The position numbers were made by a program, and so were the translations under genes. 64,000 bases of DNA from CAVWCW01 sp963753615 (GTDB lineage: Bacteria; Pseudomonadota; Gammaproteobacteria; Chromatiales; Chromatiaceae). Of this stretch, positions 56,686-64,000 are shown piece after piece (the stretch's first letter is position 1; each line of letters begins with the position of its first letter). The stretch is taken from contig CAVWCW010000002.1 of the NCBI GenBank assembly GCA_963753615.1, forward strand, positions 124,001-188,000. Reading direction: 5' to 3'. The notes below the pieces were generated by a model that ran no database searches, was not told where the DNA came from, and saw only the letters and a program-made list of their open reading frames with translations.

Positions 56686-57657
56686 ATGAGCAACCCGCCC
56701 GCTGATCGGCCAGAGCCGACCTACCGTATTGGCGCCGTTGCGCGCCTCACGGGAGTGGCTCCCGACACGCTCCGGGTTTGGGAACGCAGGCACGGTGCGG
56801 TGGTCCCCTTCCGTTCGGCTAAGGGTTCGCGCCTCTACAGCCAGCACGACATTGCCCGTCTGGCGCTTATCAAGCGCCTGGTCGACAGCGGCGATGCCAT
56901 CAGCCGGGTGGCCAATCTGAGCGCGGAGCAATTGCAGGAGCGGGCGAAGGGTGCGGTTCCGCCGGTTCTCGAGTCGGAGCCGAAATGGCCCTGCCGGGTT
57001 GCCGTTCTGGGCAGCGCCCTGGCGGCCAGGCTCGCGAACGAGCCGGCTGCGGATGCGGAACTCGAGATCCAGGGGTTTTACCGCGAAAAAGAGCAGTTCC
57101 TTGCGGAGGTGCCGAAGATGGAGGCGGATGTGGCGGTGCTCGAGTACACCACGATCCAACCGGAGCAGATTCGCGAGATTGGCACGCTCTTGCAGCGCTC
57201 CGGCGCTGGGCGCGCGCTGGTGGTCTACGGGTTTGCAGCTCAGGCCACGCTGGATCGACTGGAATCGCCGCGCGTAATTCCGGTTCGGGCGCCGCTCAAA
57301 CGGGGAGAACTTCGTCGCTGGTGTCTCGCGCTGCATGCGCGTCAGGCGGAAGCGGCTCCGGCGTCGGCTGGGGTCGGCATCGACATTTCAGGGCCCCTGC
57401 CTGCCCGGCGCTTCGACGAGGCGACTCTGGCCCGGATCGCGGCGGCCTCGGTCTCCGTTCGCTGCGAGTGCCCGCATCATATGGTCGACCTCATCTCCAG
57501 CTTGGCAGCGTTCGAGTCCTACAGCGCGGAGTGCGAGGTGCGCAACGTCGACGATGCTGCGCTGCATGCGTTCCTGCATGCCGCGTCCGCTCACGCACGA
57601 GCGCTGCTGGAGACCGGCCTGGCTCGGGTTATCGAGGCGGACGATATCGATGCCTAG
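56686..57657 (+). CDS. MerR-family regulator with unusual C-terminal domain
   Basis: A 323-residue regulator. Residues 13-80 are a MerR helix-turn-helix (YRIGAVARLTGVAPDTLRVWERR, then YSQHDIARLALIKRLVDSGDAI). Residues about 100-215 look like a Rossmann-type domain in the place occupied by the B12-binding domain of LitR/CarH proteins, but no DxHxxG signature is present. Residues 258-285 carry C260, C262, H264, H265 and C283, a possible metal site. AACTGGAGGCGAAAT precedes the ATG. Target genes are unknown. Confidence 0.8.
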   Translation: MSNPPADRPEPTYRIGAVARLTGVAPDTLRVWERRHGAVVPFRSAKGSRLYSQHDIARLALIKRLVDSGDAISRVANLSAEQLQERAKGAVPPVLESEPKWPCRVAVLGSALAARLANEPAADAELEIQGFYREKEQFLAEVPKMEADVAVLEYTTIQPEQIREIGTLLQRSGAGRALVVYGFAAQATLDRLESPRVIPVRAPLKRGELRRWCLALHARQAEAAPASAGVGIDISGPLPARRFDEATLARIAAASVSVRCECPHHMVDLISSLAAFESYSAECEVRNVDDAALHAFLHAASAHARALLETGLARVIEADDIDA

Positions 57658-57885
57658 CCATTTGCTAACCTAGGCCTGGCAAATTCTCAGCAGCGGCTCG
57701 CTGCAAGTAAGCCCCGCAGAGGGCCGGACTTCGGGTTGGGCGCTTCTTTCGGACCACTAGCCATTGCCCGCGGAGGGCGCCTTGGTTCCAACCCTCCACG
57801 ACCCGCCGCCGCCAGGCGGATGAAGCCCGCGGCGGACCCGCCCGGTCGAGTTTGTCCGCTCCACCCGACAGGGCGATGCCCTCTA
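57658..57885. other. Gene-free stretch left of the MITE-like element
   Basis: Nothing supportable is seen apart from GC-rich sequence. It is the first part of a 1.15-kb gene-free region (57658-58811) that also contains the MITE-like element and a hairpin repeat; the remainder, 58381-58811, likewise shows no convincing gene. Confidence 0.5.
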
Positions 57886-58253
57886 GGGAAATGCTGATTT
57901 AACCTAGAAAGGGCTGTTGGACGGCGTGTAGGCTGTGTTTGCGGGGGTGTAGGGCAACGACTGCATGGCTGCAGGAGGTAGGGCGACGCAGGAAGCCAAA
58001 GCCGAGGCGCAACGACGCGGAATAGTCAATCTATTCCAAGGAGTTGCAACGCAGCGACCCACAGGGATGTGGGAAATGTCAGGTTCCGTCTGGAACAGGA
58101 CCGGACCATACGCCGCCGCAAGCGTGCCATGCGCCCCGTAGCCTGGATCACCGAATCGGTGAAGCGATAAATCGAAGGCTTGTTCCTGCATTTCAGTACC
58201 TTACTGTCAGAATGGAGCGGTCAACTGCTCTTTCTAGGTTTAATCGTGTTTCC
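57886..58253. mobile_element. MITE-like element with imperfect terminal inverted repeats
   Basis: A 368-base element bounded by related inverted ends. The left end 57886-57911 starts GGGAAATGCTGATTTAACC; the reverse complement of the right end (58230-58253) starts GGGAAACACGATTAAACC, and both continue into CCTAGAAAG and a GTTG-containing stretch. Inside is a perfect inverted repeat GGAATAG (58019-58025) / TCAAT / CTATTCC (58031-58037). No transposase frame is present, so it would move only with help. A target duplication was not found. Confidence 0.6.
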
Positions 58254-58324
58254 CGCGCGGAGCAGTATGCCCCGCTATTTTCAGGCGTCCAACCGCCTGG
58301 AAATCGAGGCTTTCGGAAACCGCG

Positions 58325-58380
58325 TTTTCGAAAGCCGTGCTGCAAAAAGCCAGGCAGCGCTTTTTTCCGCGTCTCCCTAG
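58325..58380. repeat. Dispersed extragenic hairpin repeat, copy 2 (inverted)
   Basis: Read on the minus strand, this segment matches the repeat at 7116-7165: a short AGACGC-like lead, then GAAAAAAGC, a short loop, GGCTTTTTGCAG. It forms the same A/T-flanked hairpin and lies shortly after the MITE-like element. Confidence 0.5.
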
Positions 58381-58811
58381 GCGAGCTTCATCGCCGGGGC
58401 GGTCTTGGCGGCCTCCGGGGTCGTTCCGCAGCCGTTCCCCCGCGGCTTCGATCGGGCGGTCCAACGCTCATCGCCGGGTAGAAAACCGGGGGGTGGTCTC
58501 GTCCACTTCTGCGCCCGGCTCGGGACAGTCTGGATCGGCATTCCGGCCTCCCCGTCTGAGTGAAGTTGGTTTTGCACCTGCATTTTCTCAGACTTGGGGG
58601 CGGAGTGGGCTCACGCTTCCCTAGCCCCTCGCTACTGCGTCGAGCTACTCGCAGATTCCGCTGAGCAGCCTGGAATATAGCCAAGAGCTTAAGGCAACAG
58701 ATCTATGTGATCGTGCAGACGCACAGCTGAAAAAAAGGGATAATCGCGGCCAGCGTTAGCGGTGCCGAAGCGACGCCATTCTTCCCAATTCATAGACGAG
58801 CGTGATGGATA

Positions 58812-59561
58812 ATGATGCCTAAGCTGACCTTTTCAAGCGCCTTATTGCTTTCCGCCCTGCTGGCGGCCCCCGGGATTGCCTCGGCGGAGTCGGCTTCCGC
58901 CTTGGGTGACTACGAGACCAAGGGCTTTCTGAGCGACTATTCGAAGCTCGCGCCGGTGGAGGGCGACAAAGACGCCTTCAAATATGTGGACACGTCGGTG
59001 GACTTCAGCAAGTACAACAAGCTCCTGCTCGACCGCATCAAGGTCTGGTACAAGGACGACAGCGACTACAAGGGCATAGATCCGGACGAGCTGAAGGCGC
59101 TCACGGATTACTTCCACCAGGCCATCATCAAGGCGGTGGGGGATGAATACGAGATCGTACGCGAGCCGGGCCCGGACGTGCTGCGCGTTCGCATCGCGGT
59201 AACCGACGTGGTGCCCAACAAGCCCGCGGCGTCGGTGGTCACCCTGGCCGTTCCCTTTGCTTGGGTAGCGGATGCGGGTACCGGGGTCGCCGAGGGCGAG
59301 GTCGGAAGCACCGCCTTCACCGGCGAGGCCACCATCGAGATGGAGGCCATGGACAGCGCCAGCAGCCAGCAGGTCGGCGCCTATATCGACCGGGAGGTGG
59401 GCAAGAAATACAACTGGGACAAGGGTGTTGGCGAGGGCATATCCAGTTATGCGAAGGCCTATTCCAAGTGGGATTACACCAAAAAGGCGATGGATGCGTG
59501 GGCGCAGCGGCTGAAGAAAACGCTCGACGACCTCGAGGGCAAGAGCGCCAAAGCGGGTTGA
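58812..59561 (+). CDS. DUF3313-family exported protein
   Basis: A 249-residue protein with a signal peptide (about residues 1-25, SSALLLSALLAAPGIASA). The DUF3313 pattern follows: LGDYETKGFLSDYSKLAP, DTSVDFSKYNKLLLDRIKVWY, then DVLRVRIAVTDVVPNKPAASVV and TGEATIEMEAMDSASSQQVGAYIDREVGKKY. Many members are lipoproteins; this one lacks a clear lipobox cysteine. The next gene, for an outer-membrane protein, starts 80 bases later. Function unknown. Confidence 0.8.
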   Translation: MMPKLTFSSALLLSALLAAPGIASAESASALGDYETKGFLSDYSKLAPVEGDKDAFKYVDTSVDFSKYNKLLLDRIKVWYKDDSDYKGIDPDELKALTDYFHQAIIKAVGDEYEIVREPGPDVLRVRIAVTDVVPNKPAASVVTLAVPFAWVADAGTGVAEGEVGSTAFTGEATIEMEAMDSASSQQVGAYIDREVGKKYNWDKGVGEGISSYAKAYSKWDYTKKAMDAWAQRLKKTLDDLEGKSAKAG

Positions 59562-59641
59562 TCCCGAACCAGCCAGATCCGTCACCCTTTCGATAGCGGC
59601 GCGGTCGCATCACCGCGCTGGCACCACGGAGAGTCACAGAG

Positions 59642-60435
59642 ATGAAAACCTACAAGCTTCCCATCGCCCAATCCCGCTGCTGGCTTGCCGGCTTTTTCCT
59701 GCTGACGGGGGCAACCTGGGCTGCCGCGGCCGATGGCGTCGACCCGGCAGATTGGAAGTTCGGCGGCGATATCTATCTCTGGGGCGCCTCCATCGGCGGC
59801 GAAACGGCCGGCGGCGGGGACCTCGATATCAGTTTCAGCGATCTGTTGAAGAATCTCGATATGGCCTTTATGGGCATGTTCACCGCCCAGAAGGGCAAGT
59901 GGGGCCTGGTGACGGATGTTGTCTATCTGAATGTGGACGCCGAAAACAACGGCCAGATCAACCTGCCAATAGGTCCCGGCGGCCTGCCCGTGCCCACGGA
60001 CACCGACGTAGGGCTCAAGAGCTGGATCGTGACACCAACCGTCCGTTACAACCTGATCGAGAACGATAAGGGCAGCCTGGGTTTGGTGGGCGGCGCCCGC
60101 TATCTGTGGATCGACGTTACGCTGAAGGCGAAAGTGGAGGGTCCGCTGGAGACCCGCAAGAGGAAGATTGAGGATTCCGGCAGCAATTGGGATGGTATTG
60201 TCGGGGTAAGCGGCCAGATCGAGCTGGCGGACAAATGGTATCTGCCCTACTACCTGGACGTTGGAACCGGGCAATCGGACCTCACCTGGCAGGCCTCGGC
60301 GGTGTGGGATACCGCTTCAAAAAGGTGGACGGGGTCCTGGGCTACCGTTACATGTACTGGAACTTCGACGACAATACCGCTTTGGACGACCTGAATCTGA
60401 GCGGGCCCATGGCGGGGGTCAGGTTCCGGTTCTGA
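59642..60435 (+). pseudogene. Outer-membrane beta-barrel-like protein, frameshifted near end
   Basis: Signal peptide to about residue 30 (ATWAAAADG), then strands with alternating pattern: WKFGGDIYLWGASIGGET, KWGLVTDVVYLNVDAE, WIVTPTVRYNLIEND, LGLVGGARYLWIDVTL. The frame slips at about 60299-60302. The other frame then gives GVGYRFKKVDGVLGYRYMYWNFDD and ends VRFRF, a typical barrel C-terminus with aromatic last residue. One missing base explains it; intact length would be about 264 residues. It resembles outer-membrane-protein-like proteins of unknown role. Confidence 0.75.
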
Positions 60436-60540
60436 AAGCCGGCGTCGGCTACACCATCGCAGGAAAGTTCTTGCCCCGGCAGCAACTAGCCGGGTTCAGG
60501 TTTACCCGCCTGCACAACTAACCGTTTGGAGAAGTGAAAG

Positions 60541-60864
60541 ATGAAACATCGTTCAGCTTATCTGGGTATCTTGGCCATGACGTTGGTCATGGGGCCATAC
60601 GCACTCGCCGATGAGGCAACCAGCACATTCGTGAGCGGAATGGAAGAGCACAACAAGGGGATGCTAGAGGTCGTGGAATCGCCCGTTAAAGAGATCGAAG
60701 ACACGGCCGCCGGCATGGACGACGCCGACCCGGTCACCGGGACCGTGGACGGTGCGATGACCGGCGCCGACCAGACAAGCGATGAAGCACTCGAGGGTAC
60801 CGACGAAATAGTCGAGGGAACGGAAGAGATGATCGACGCACCCGTCAAGGCCCTAACCGAGTAG
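60541..60864 (+). CDS. Small acidic exported protein
   Basis: A 107-residue protein with a signal peptide (about residues 1-23, GILAMTLVMGPYALA). The mature part is very acidic and low in complexity, with repeated Glu/Asp/Thr/Gly-rich segments (EEHNKGMLEVVESPVKEIEDT, SDEALEGTDEIVEGTEEMIDAPVKAL). TTGGAGAAGTGAAAG precedes the ATG. It is third in the exported trio. No family recognised; it could be an intrinsically disordered periplasmic protein. Confidence 0.6.
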   Translation: MKHRSAYLGILAMTLVMGPYALADEATSTFVSGMEEHNKGMLEVVESPVKEIEDTAAGMDDADPVTGTVDGAMTGADQTSDEALEGTDEIVEGTEEMIDAPVKALTE

Positions 60865-61335
60865 ATTTCCACGCAGCAAGCTTTCGGCTCCTGATTCCCC
60901 GTCGATCAACCCGATTGTCGAGCAGGGCGTGAAATCGAGGGGAGGAGACGGGAGAATATCGATCCTGCCAATATCTTGCCCGGTCCCTGGTTCAGCGTGC
61001 CCAGCCAGGAACCGGCGCGGATTCCGAATCCAGGCGCCGCTTCCGGTTCCACCGCTCCGGGGTAGAGTGGGCAAAGGGTGCTGACTCAATCGAGCCGGGA
61101 AGCGCACCGACAGCCCCGTCACCTTCCGGCATGCGCGGGGAAGGATATCGGGCTGCCTCCGCCCCCGTTCGGCGGACGACGCTCCGCTCTTCCGCCCAAG
61201 GGCGCCGGAAATCCTCAGTGGCCTTCGCGATAGCCTGTTAGCCTGGTCTGCCGCGAAAATCTCAGCCTGAACGATGCGTTTGTCCAGAGAGCCGTCCCTG
61301 GCTCGTTCCAGCGCGCTCTTAGAAAACGCGCTTCT
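60865..61335. other. Intergenic region downstream of the exported-protein genes
   Basis: No gene is visible. Near 61295-61340 are short hairpins (AGAGCC/GGCTC-type around CGTCCCTG) related to the dispersed repeat at 7116; they may end the leftward DUF2189 transcript. Confidence 0.4.
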
Positions 61336-62115
61336 CTAACGGACCAGTGCCCGATAGCTGTGCCAGGTCGCGTAGCCCAGGATCGGAAAGATTACGGCGA
61401 GCCCGACGAAGGCGGTGGCGATGCCGATCGCGGTGAGCGCGACGATGGCGGCGGCCCAGACGATCATCGCGGCTGGATTACCCGTTACGGCGCGGAAACT
61501 CGCCTTCATGGCGGTGATGAAATCCGCGTCCTTGTCGAGAATCAGCGGTATGGCGACCGCGCTGATGACAAACACTGCGCTGGCGAGAATGAAGCCGATG
61601 CCGATAAAGTACGTCAACGCGATCCACCCGTCGCTGCTTCCCAGCAACGTCGTATAGGCCTCAACCGTCGGCGAAAGCGTGCTGAACTTGAGCGCGAACA
61701 GCAAGGCCGAGAAGCGAATCCAGGCGGCCATCGTCAAGGCCAGCAGCAGGGAGAACAGGGCCAGGTAGGTCTTGCGCTGGGCGATCAAGCGCAGGCCGCT
61801 CGCGATGCCGGGCGCGCTACCCCGTTCGATGTCCCGGCTGGCGGCGTACAGGCCCGCAGCAAGAAAGGGCCCGAGGACCAGCAAGCCGGTCAGGTAGCCG
61901 GTCGTGAACCATGGGATATTTCGGGTCAACAGGTACACGCTCGCGCACAGGCCGGCGAACAGGGTTCCGTACAGCAGGCTCAGTACCGGAGCCCGCCGGA
62001 AATCGTCGATCCCGCGCCGAATCCAATCCAGTGCTGCCAGTGTGGCGACGGGTCCGGTCTCGGTGGCTGGGGGGGAACTCGGTCTGAGACTCACTTCGGT
62101 GGCAGAGGTAGACAT
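61336..62115 (-). CDS. DUF2189-family integral membrane protein
   Basis: A 259-residue protein from the ATG at 62115, preceded by AAGGAGTGATC. It has six predicted helices, starting with DWIRRGIDDFRRAPVLSLLYGTLFAG, then GYLTGLLVLGPFLAAGLYAASRDIERG, a pattern typical of DUF2189 proteins, and the closing ILGYATWHSYRALV. The family is common in proteobacteria and uncharacterised; some members lie near respiratory genes. Confidence 0.85.
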   Translation of the reverse strand: MSTSATEVSLRPSSPPATETGPVATLAALDWIRRGIDDFRRAPVLSLLYGTLFAGLCASVYLLTRNIPWFTTGYLTGLLVLGPFLAAGLYAASRDIERGSAPGIASGLRLIAQRKTYLALFSLLLALTMAAWIRFSALLFALKFSTLSPTVEAYTTLLGSSDGWIALTYFIGIGFILASAVFVISAVAIPLILDKDADFITAMKASFRAVTGNPAAMIVWAAAIVALTAIGIATAFVGLAVIFPILGYATWHSYRALVR

Positions 62116-62697
62116 GATCACTCCTTTCTAGCGCTGTTGTTTGAAAAACCGGGTCTGGTTTCAATTCCGCGAGCAGCCCGCCGGCCTCGGGATGGGTCTC
62201 CACTCTCACGTCGTTGACGTAAGTCGCCGCCGATCGATCGGAGTCTTCCCATGGATAACGCGGCTGCTGTTTCGCTTAGCAAATACAATAGTTGTACATG
62301 TATTGCATGTCAAGCCATAAACTGCACAAAACTTGGACGTATCGGGGGTCTTTCGAAACAGCGAGTGGGCAACGGAAGACGAACGCCCGCTTGGAGAACA
62401 TAAAGATCTGTAGTTCGAAGCCGTTTTGGGCGTCAGCGCGATCGTACGAGCCTCGCCTTGGGACTGGGGTCTGCACCCAGAAAGCGGTTCGGTAAGCGGA
62501 CGTGGGGTCAAGCATACGGCCGCTGGAGCGCTACAGAGGTTCCGCTGGCAATCCAATATCCTGTACGTAAATGCGACAAAAATCTTGAAATTATCCGAAC
62601 TCGGCCCAATAGTTGTCCAAAGACGCCCCGAGGTGCGGTACACGGGCAACGGAAGAGCAAACCGGTCTATCGACTCAGCTTTCTTCGGAGGTGTTCC
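62116..62697. other. Intergenic region before the ChaN-like gene
   Basis: No gene is supported in this 582-base gap, though one frame of the downstream gene stays open through much of it. An AT-rich block with TTGTACATGTATTGCATG near 62288 is partly symmetric and could be an operator for the leftward DUF2189 gene. Confidence 0.35.
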
Positions 62698-63880
62698 GTG
62701 TTCATTTTTACCCGAAGCATCATTCTCGCCGTCGGACGTGCTCCTTGGTTTCGGTGCTGCGGCTACACTATCGGTCTGGAACGAGCCGAATCCCAACCAG
62801 CCGGACAGGGCGGGACTGGCCGACAACAAAGCAGCGGGGGGCGGAGTGATCGTCGAAATGGAAGAATCAGGGGAGGTCGCCCGGTTGATCGCGGATCTGG
62901 CGGAGAAGCAGGTCGTCTTCGTCGCTGAGTCCCACGACCGGTATGACCACCACCTGAACCAGCTAGCGATCATCCGCGGCCTGCGCGAGCGCGGCGTGGC
63001 GTTGGCCGTCGGGGTGGAATTCTTTCAAGAGCCGTTTCAGCCTTTCCTCGACCAGTTCGTTGCAGGCGAAATTGGCGAAAAGGCAATGCTTAAGAAGACC
63101 GAGTACCACGAACGCTGGGGGTACGACTATCGCCTCTATCGAGATATCGTCCTGTACGCGCGAGATCACCGCATACCGCTGATCGCGCTCAACGCCCCCG
63201 CCGAGTTGGTGGCGCGGGTCTCGGAAAACGGGATCGATGCGCTCGGTGCGGACGACCGGGCTCTCCTGCCCGAGGATCTGCCTGCCCCGGAACTTTCCTA
63301 TCAGGATCGGCTCCGGCCAATTTTCGAAATGCATGGTAAGGTCTCTGACGAGAAGTTCCGGCGTTTCGTCGATGTGCAGATGCTCTGGGATGAGCATATG
63401 GCCCGCGTGGCGCGCGATTACCTGGTCGCCAATCCCGACAAGACCCTGGTAATACTCGCCGGGTCCGGCCATGTGGCATACTCTGACGCGATTCCCGGCC
63501 GCCTGGCGCGCATGGTTCCTGCTGAACAGACGGTAGTGGCTACCGGGCGTGCAGAGCGCTTCAGCGACGGCAATCTCGACTACCTGCTGGCAGAGCGGGA
63601 TCTCGACTTGGCTCCATCCGGACGCATGGGCATGATGCTGGCGAGCGAGGCTTCGGGGGTGAAAATTCGCGCCGTTCACCCGGCCAGCCCGGCAGCCGGA
63701 GCAGGCTTCCGTGCCGGAGATCGGATACTCAGCATTGCCGGCGAGCGAATCCGGGGCGTCGACGATGTCAAACTGGCACTGATGGACCGGGCCCCGGGGG
63801 AAGAGGTATGGGTTGAGGTCGATCCCGGCGAAGCAGCGCAAGCGCAAGACCCTAGAGGGCGGGCACTGACGCTGTTGTAA
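62698..63880 (+). CDS. ChaN-like haem-binding protein with C-terminal PDZ domain
   Basis: An exported protein with a ChaN-like (DUF399) domain: VVFVAESHDRYDHHLNQLAIIRGL, GVEFFQEPFQPFLDQFV, then DPDKTLVILAGSGHVAYSDAIP-like sequence (NPDKTLVILAGSGHVAYSDA). A PDZ domain at the C-terminus follows (SGVKIRAVHPASPAAGAGFRAGDRILSIAGERI). GTG at 62698 has a good GGAGG site and begins a signal peptide (MFIFTRSIILAVG), but the rest is in another frame; one extra base near 62737 would explain it. GTG at 62738 is an in-frame alternative. ChaN binds haem in Campylobacter; that role here is inference. Confidence 0.75.
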
Positions 63881-64000
63881 CGACGCACGAATACGGCGTA
63901 ACGATCAAAACCGAAGCCCTTACCACGGCAAGAGCAATCCGGAACGACAGGGTCAGCGCAGAAAAGTGAGCGCTTTGAAGAGGTGGGACGCAATGTCTCA
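63881..64000 (+). other. End of window; possible start of another gene
   Basis: GAAGAGGTGGGACGCA precedes an ATG at 63993, so a rightward gene may begin here, but only eight bases of it are in the window. Nothing else is seen. Confidence 0.3.

Noticed and set aside
56314..57336. Minus-strand frame opposite the MerR-type gene
   Set aside because: Overlaps most of a clear regulator; starts and ends have no supporting signals.
57904..58191. Possible 95-residue protein inside the MITE-like element
   Set aside because: No ribosome-binding site or domain, and the frame crosses the internal inverted repeat; more likely non-coding.

Overview
The window is a GC-rich, mostly core piece of chromosome from a sulfur-oxidising gammaproteobacterium, probably of the Chromatiales/Ectothiorhodospira type. 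This rests on two observations. The first is adenylylsulfate reductase (aprBA) facing a qmoAB-hdrCB electron-transfer operon. The second is gammaproteobacterial gene orders: dusB-fis-purHD, cutA-dsbD-tlpA-aroQ-accBC-prmA and lptD-surA-pdxA. No rRNA, tRNA, CRISPR array, prophage or intact transposase was seen.

Layout. 1-8.0 kb: end of gltB, gltD, hemE, a HAD phosphatase, fieF and a fumarylacetoacetase-family enzyme. 8.0-23.9 kb: sulfur-energy island, with aprBA and a YkgJ-type protein rightward; a degenerate Nudix protein, an HHH/coiled-coil protein and a BON-like envelope protein leftward; hdrB, hdrC, qmoB and qmoA leftward; then a divergent cbbQ/cbbO AAA-VWA pair. 24.0-31.0 kb: a toxin-antitoxin pair whose toxin has an amber stop, a Cache-domain protein, a Wolinella-type frdCAB operon behind an FNR/DNR-like site, and a frameshifted gene tentatively placed among PilZ-type proteins. 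31-41 kb: an MlaC-like protein, apaG/yjdF-like/apaH, pdxA, surA, lptD, an AmgK-like kinase. 41-53 kb: one long leftward block, cutA-dsbD-tlpA-aroQ-accB-accC-prmA-DUF3426-dusB-fis-purH-purD-vanZ. 53-56 kb: fxsA and groESL under a perfect CIRCE operator. 56-64 kb: accessory region with a MerR-type regulator, a MITE-like element, dispersed hairpin repeats, three exported-protein genes (DUF3313, outer-membrane protein, acidic protein), a DUF2189 membrane protein and a ChaN-PDZ protein.

How it fits together: AprBA oxidises sulfite plus AMP to APS, and the Qmo/Hdr proteins most likely take the electrons toward quinone. FrdCAB links fumarate/succinate to the quinone pool. DsbD and TlpA supply reducing power to the periplasm. 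The CbbQ/CbbO pair is a protein-remodelling machine whose client here is unknown.

Quality warning: many genes carry single-base indels (cbbO start, the PilZ-type gene, accB, tlpA, dsbD with several, groEL near its 3' end, the outer-membrane protein, perhaps chaN). Because essential genes are hit and some events lie in homopolymers, most look like assembly errors rather than true pseudogenes.
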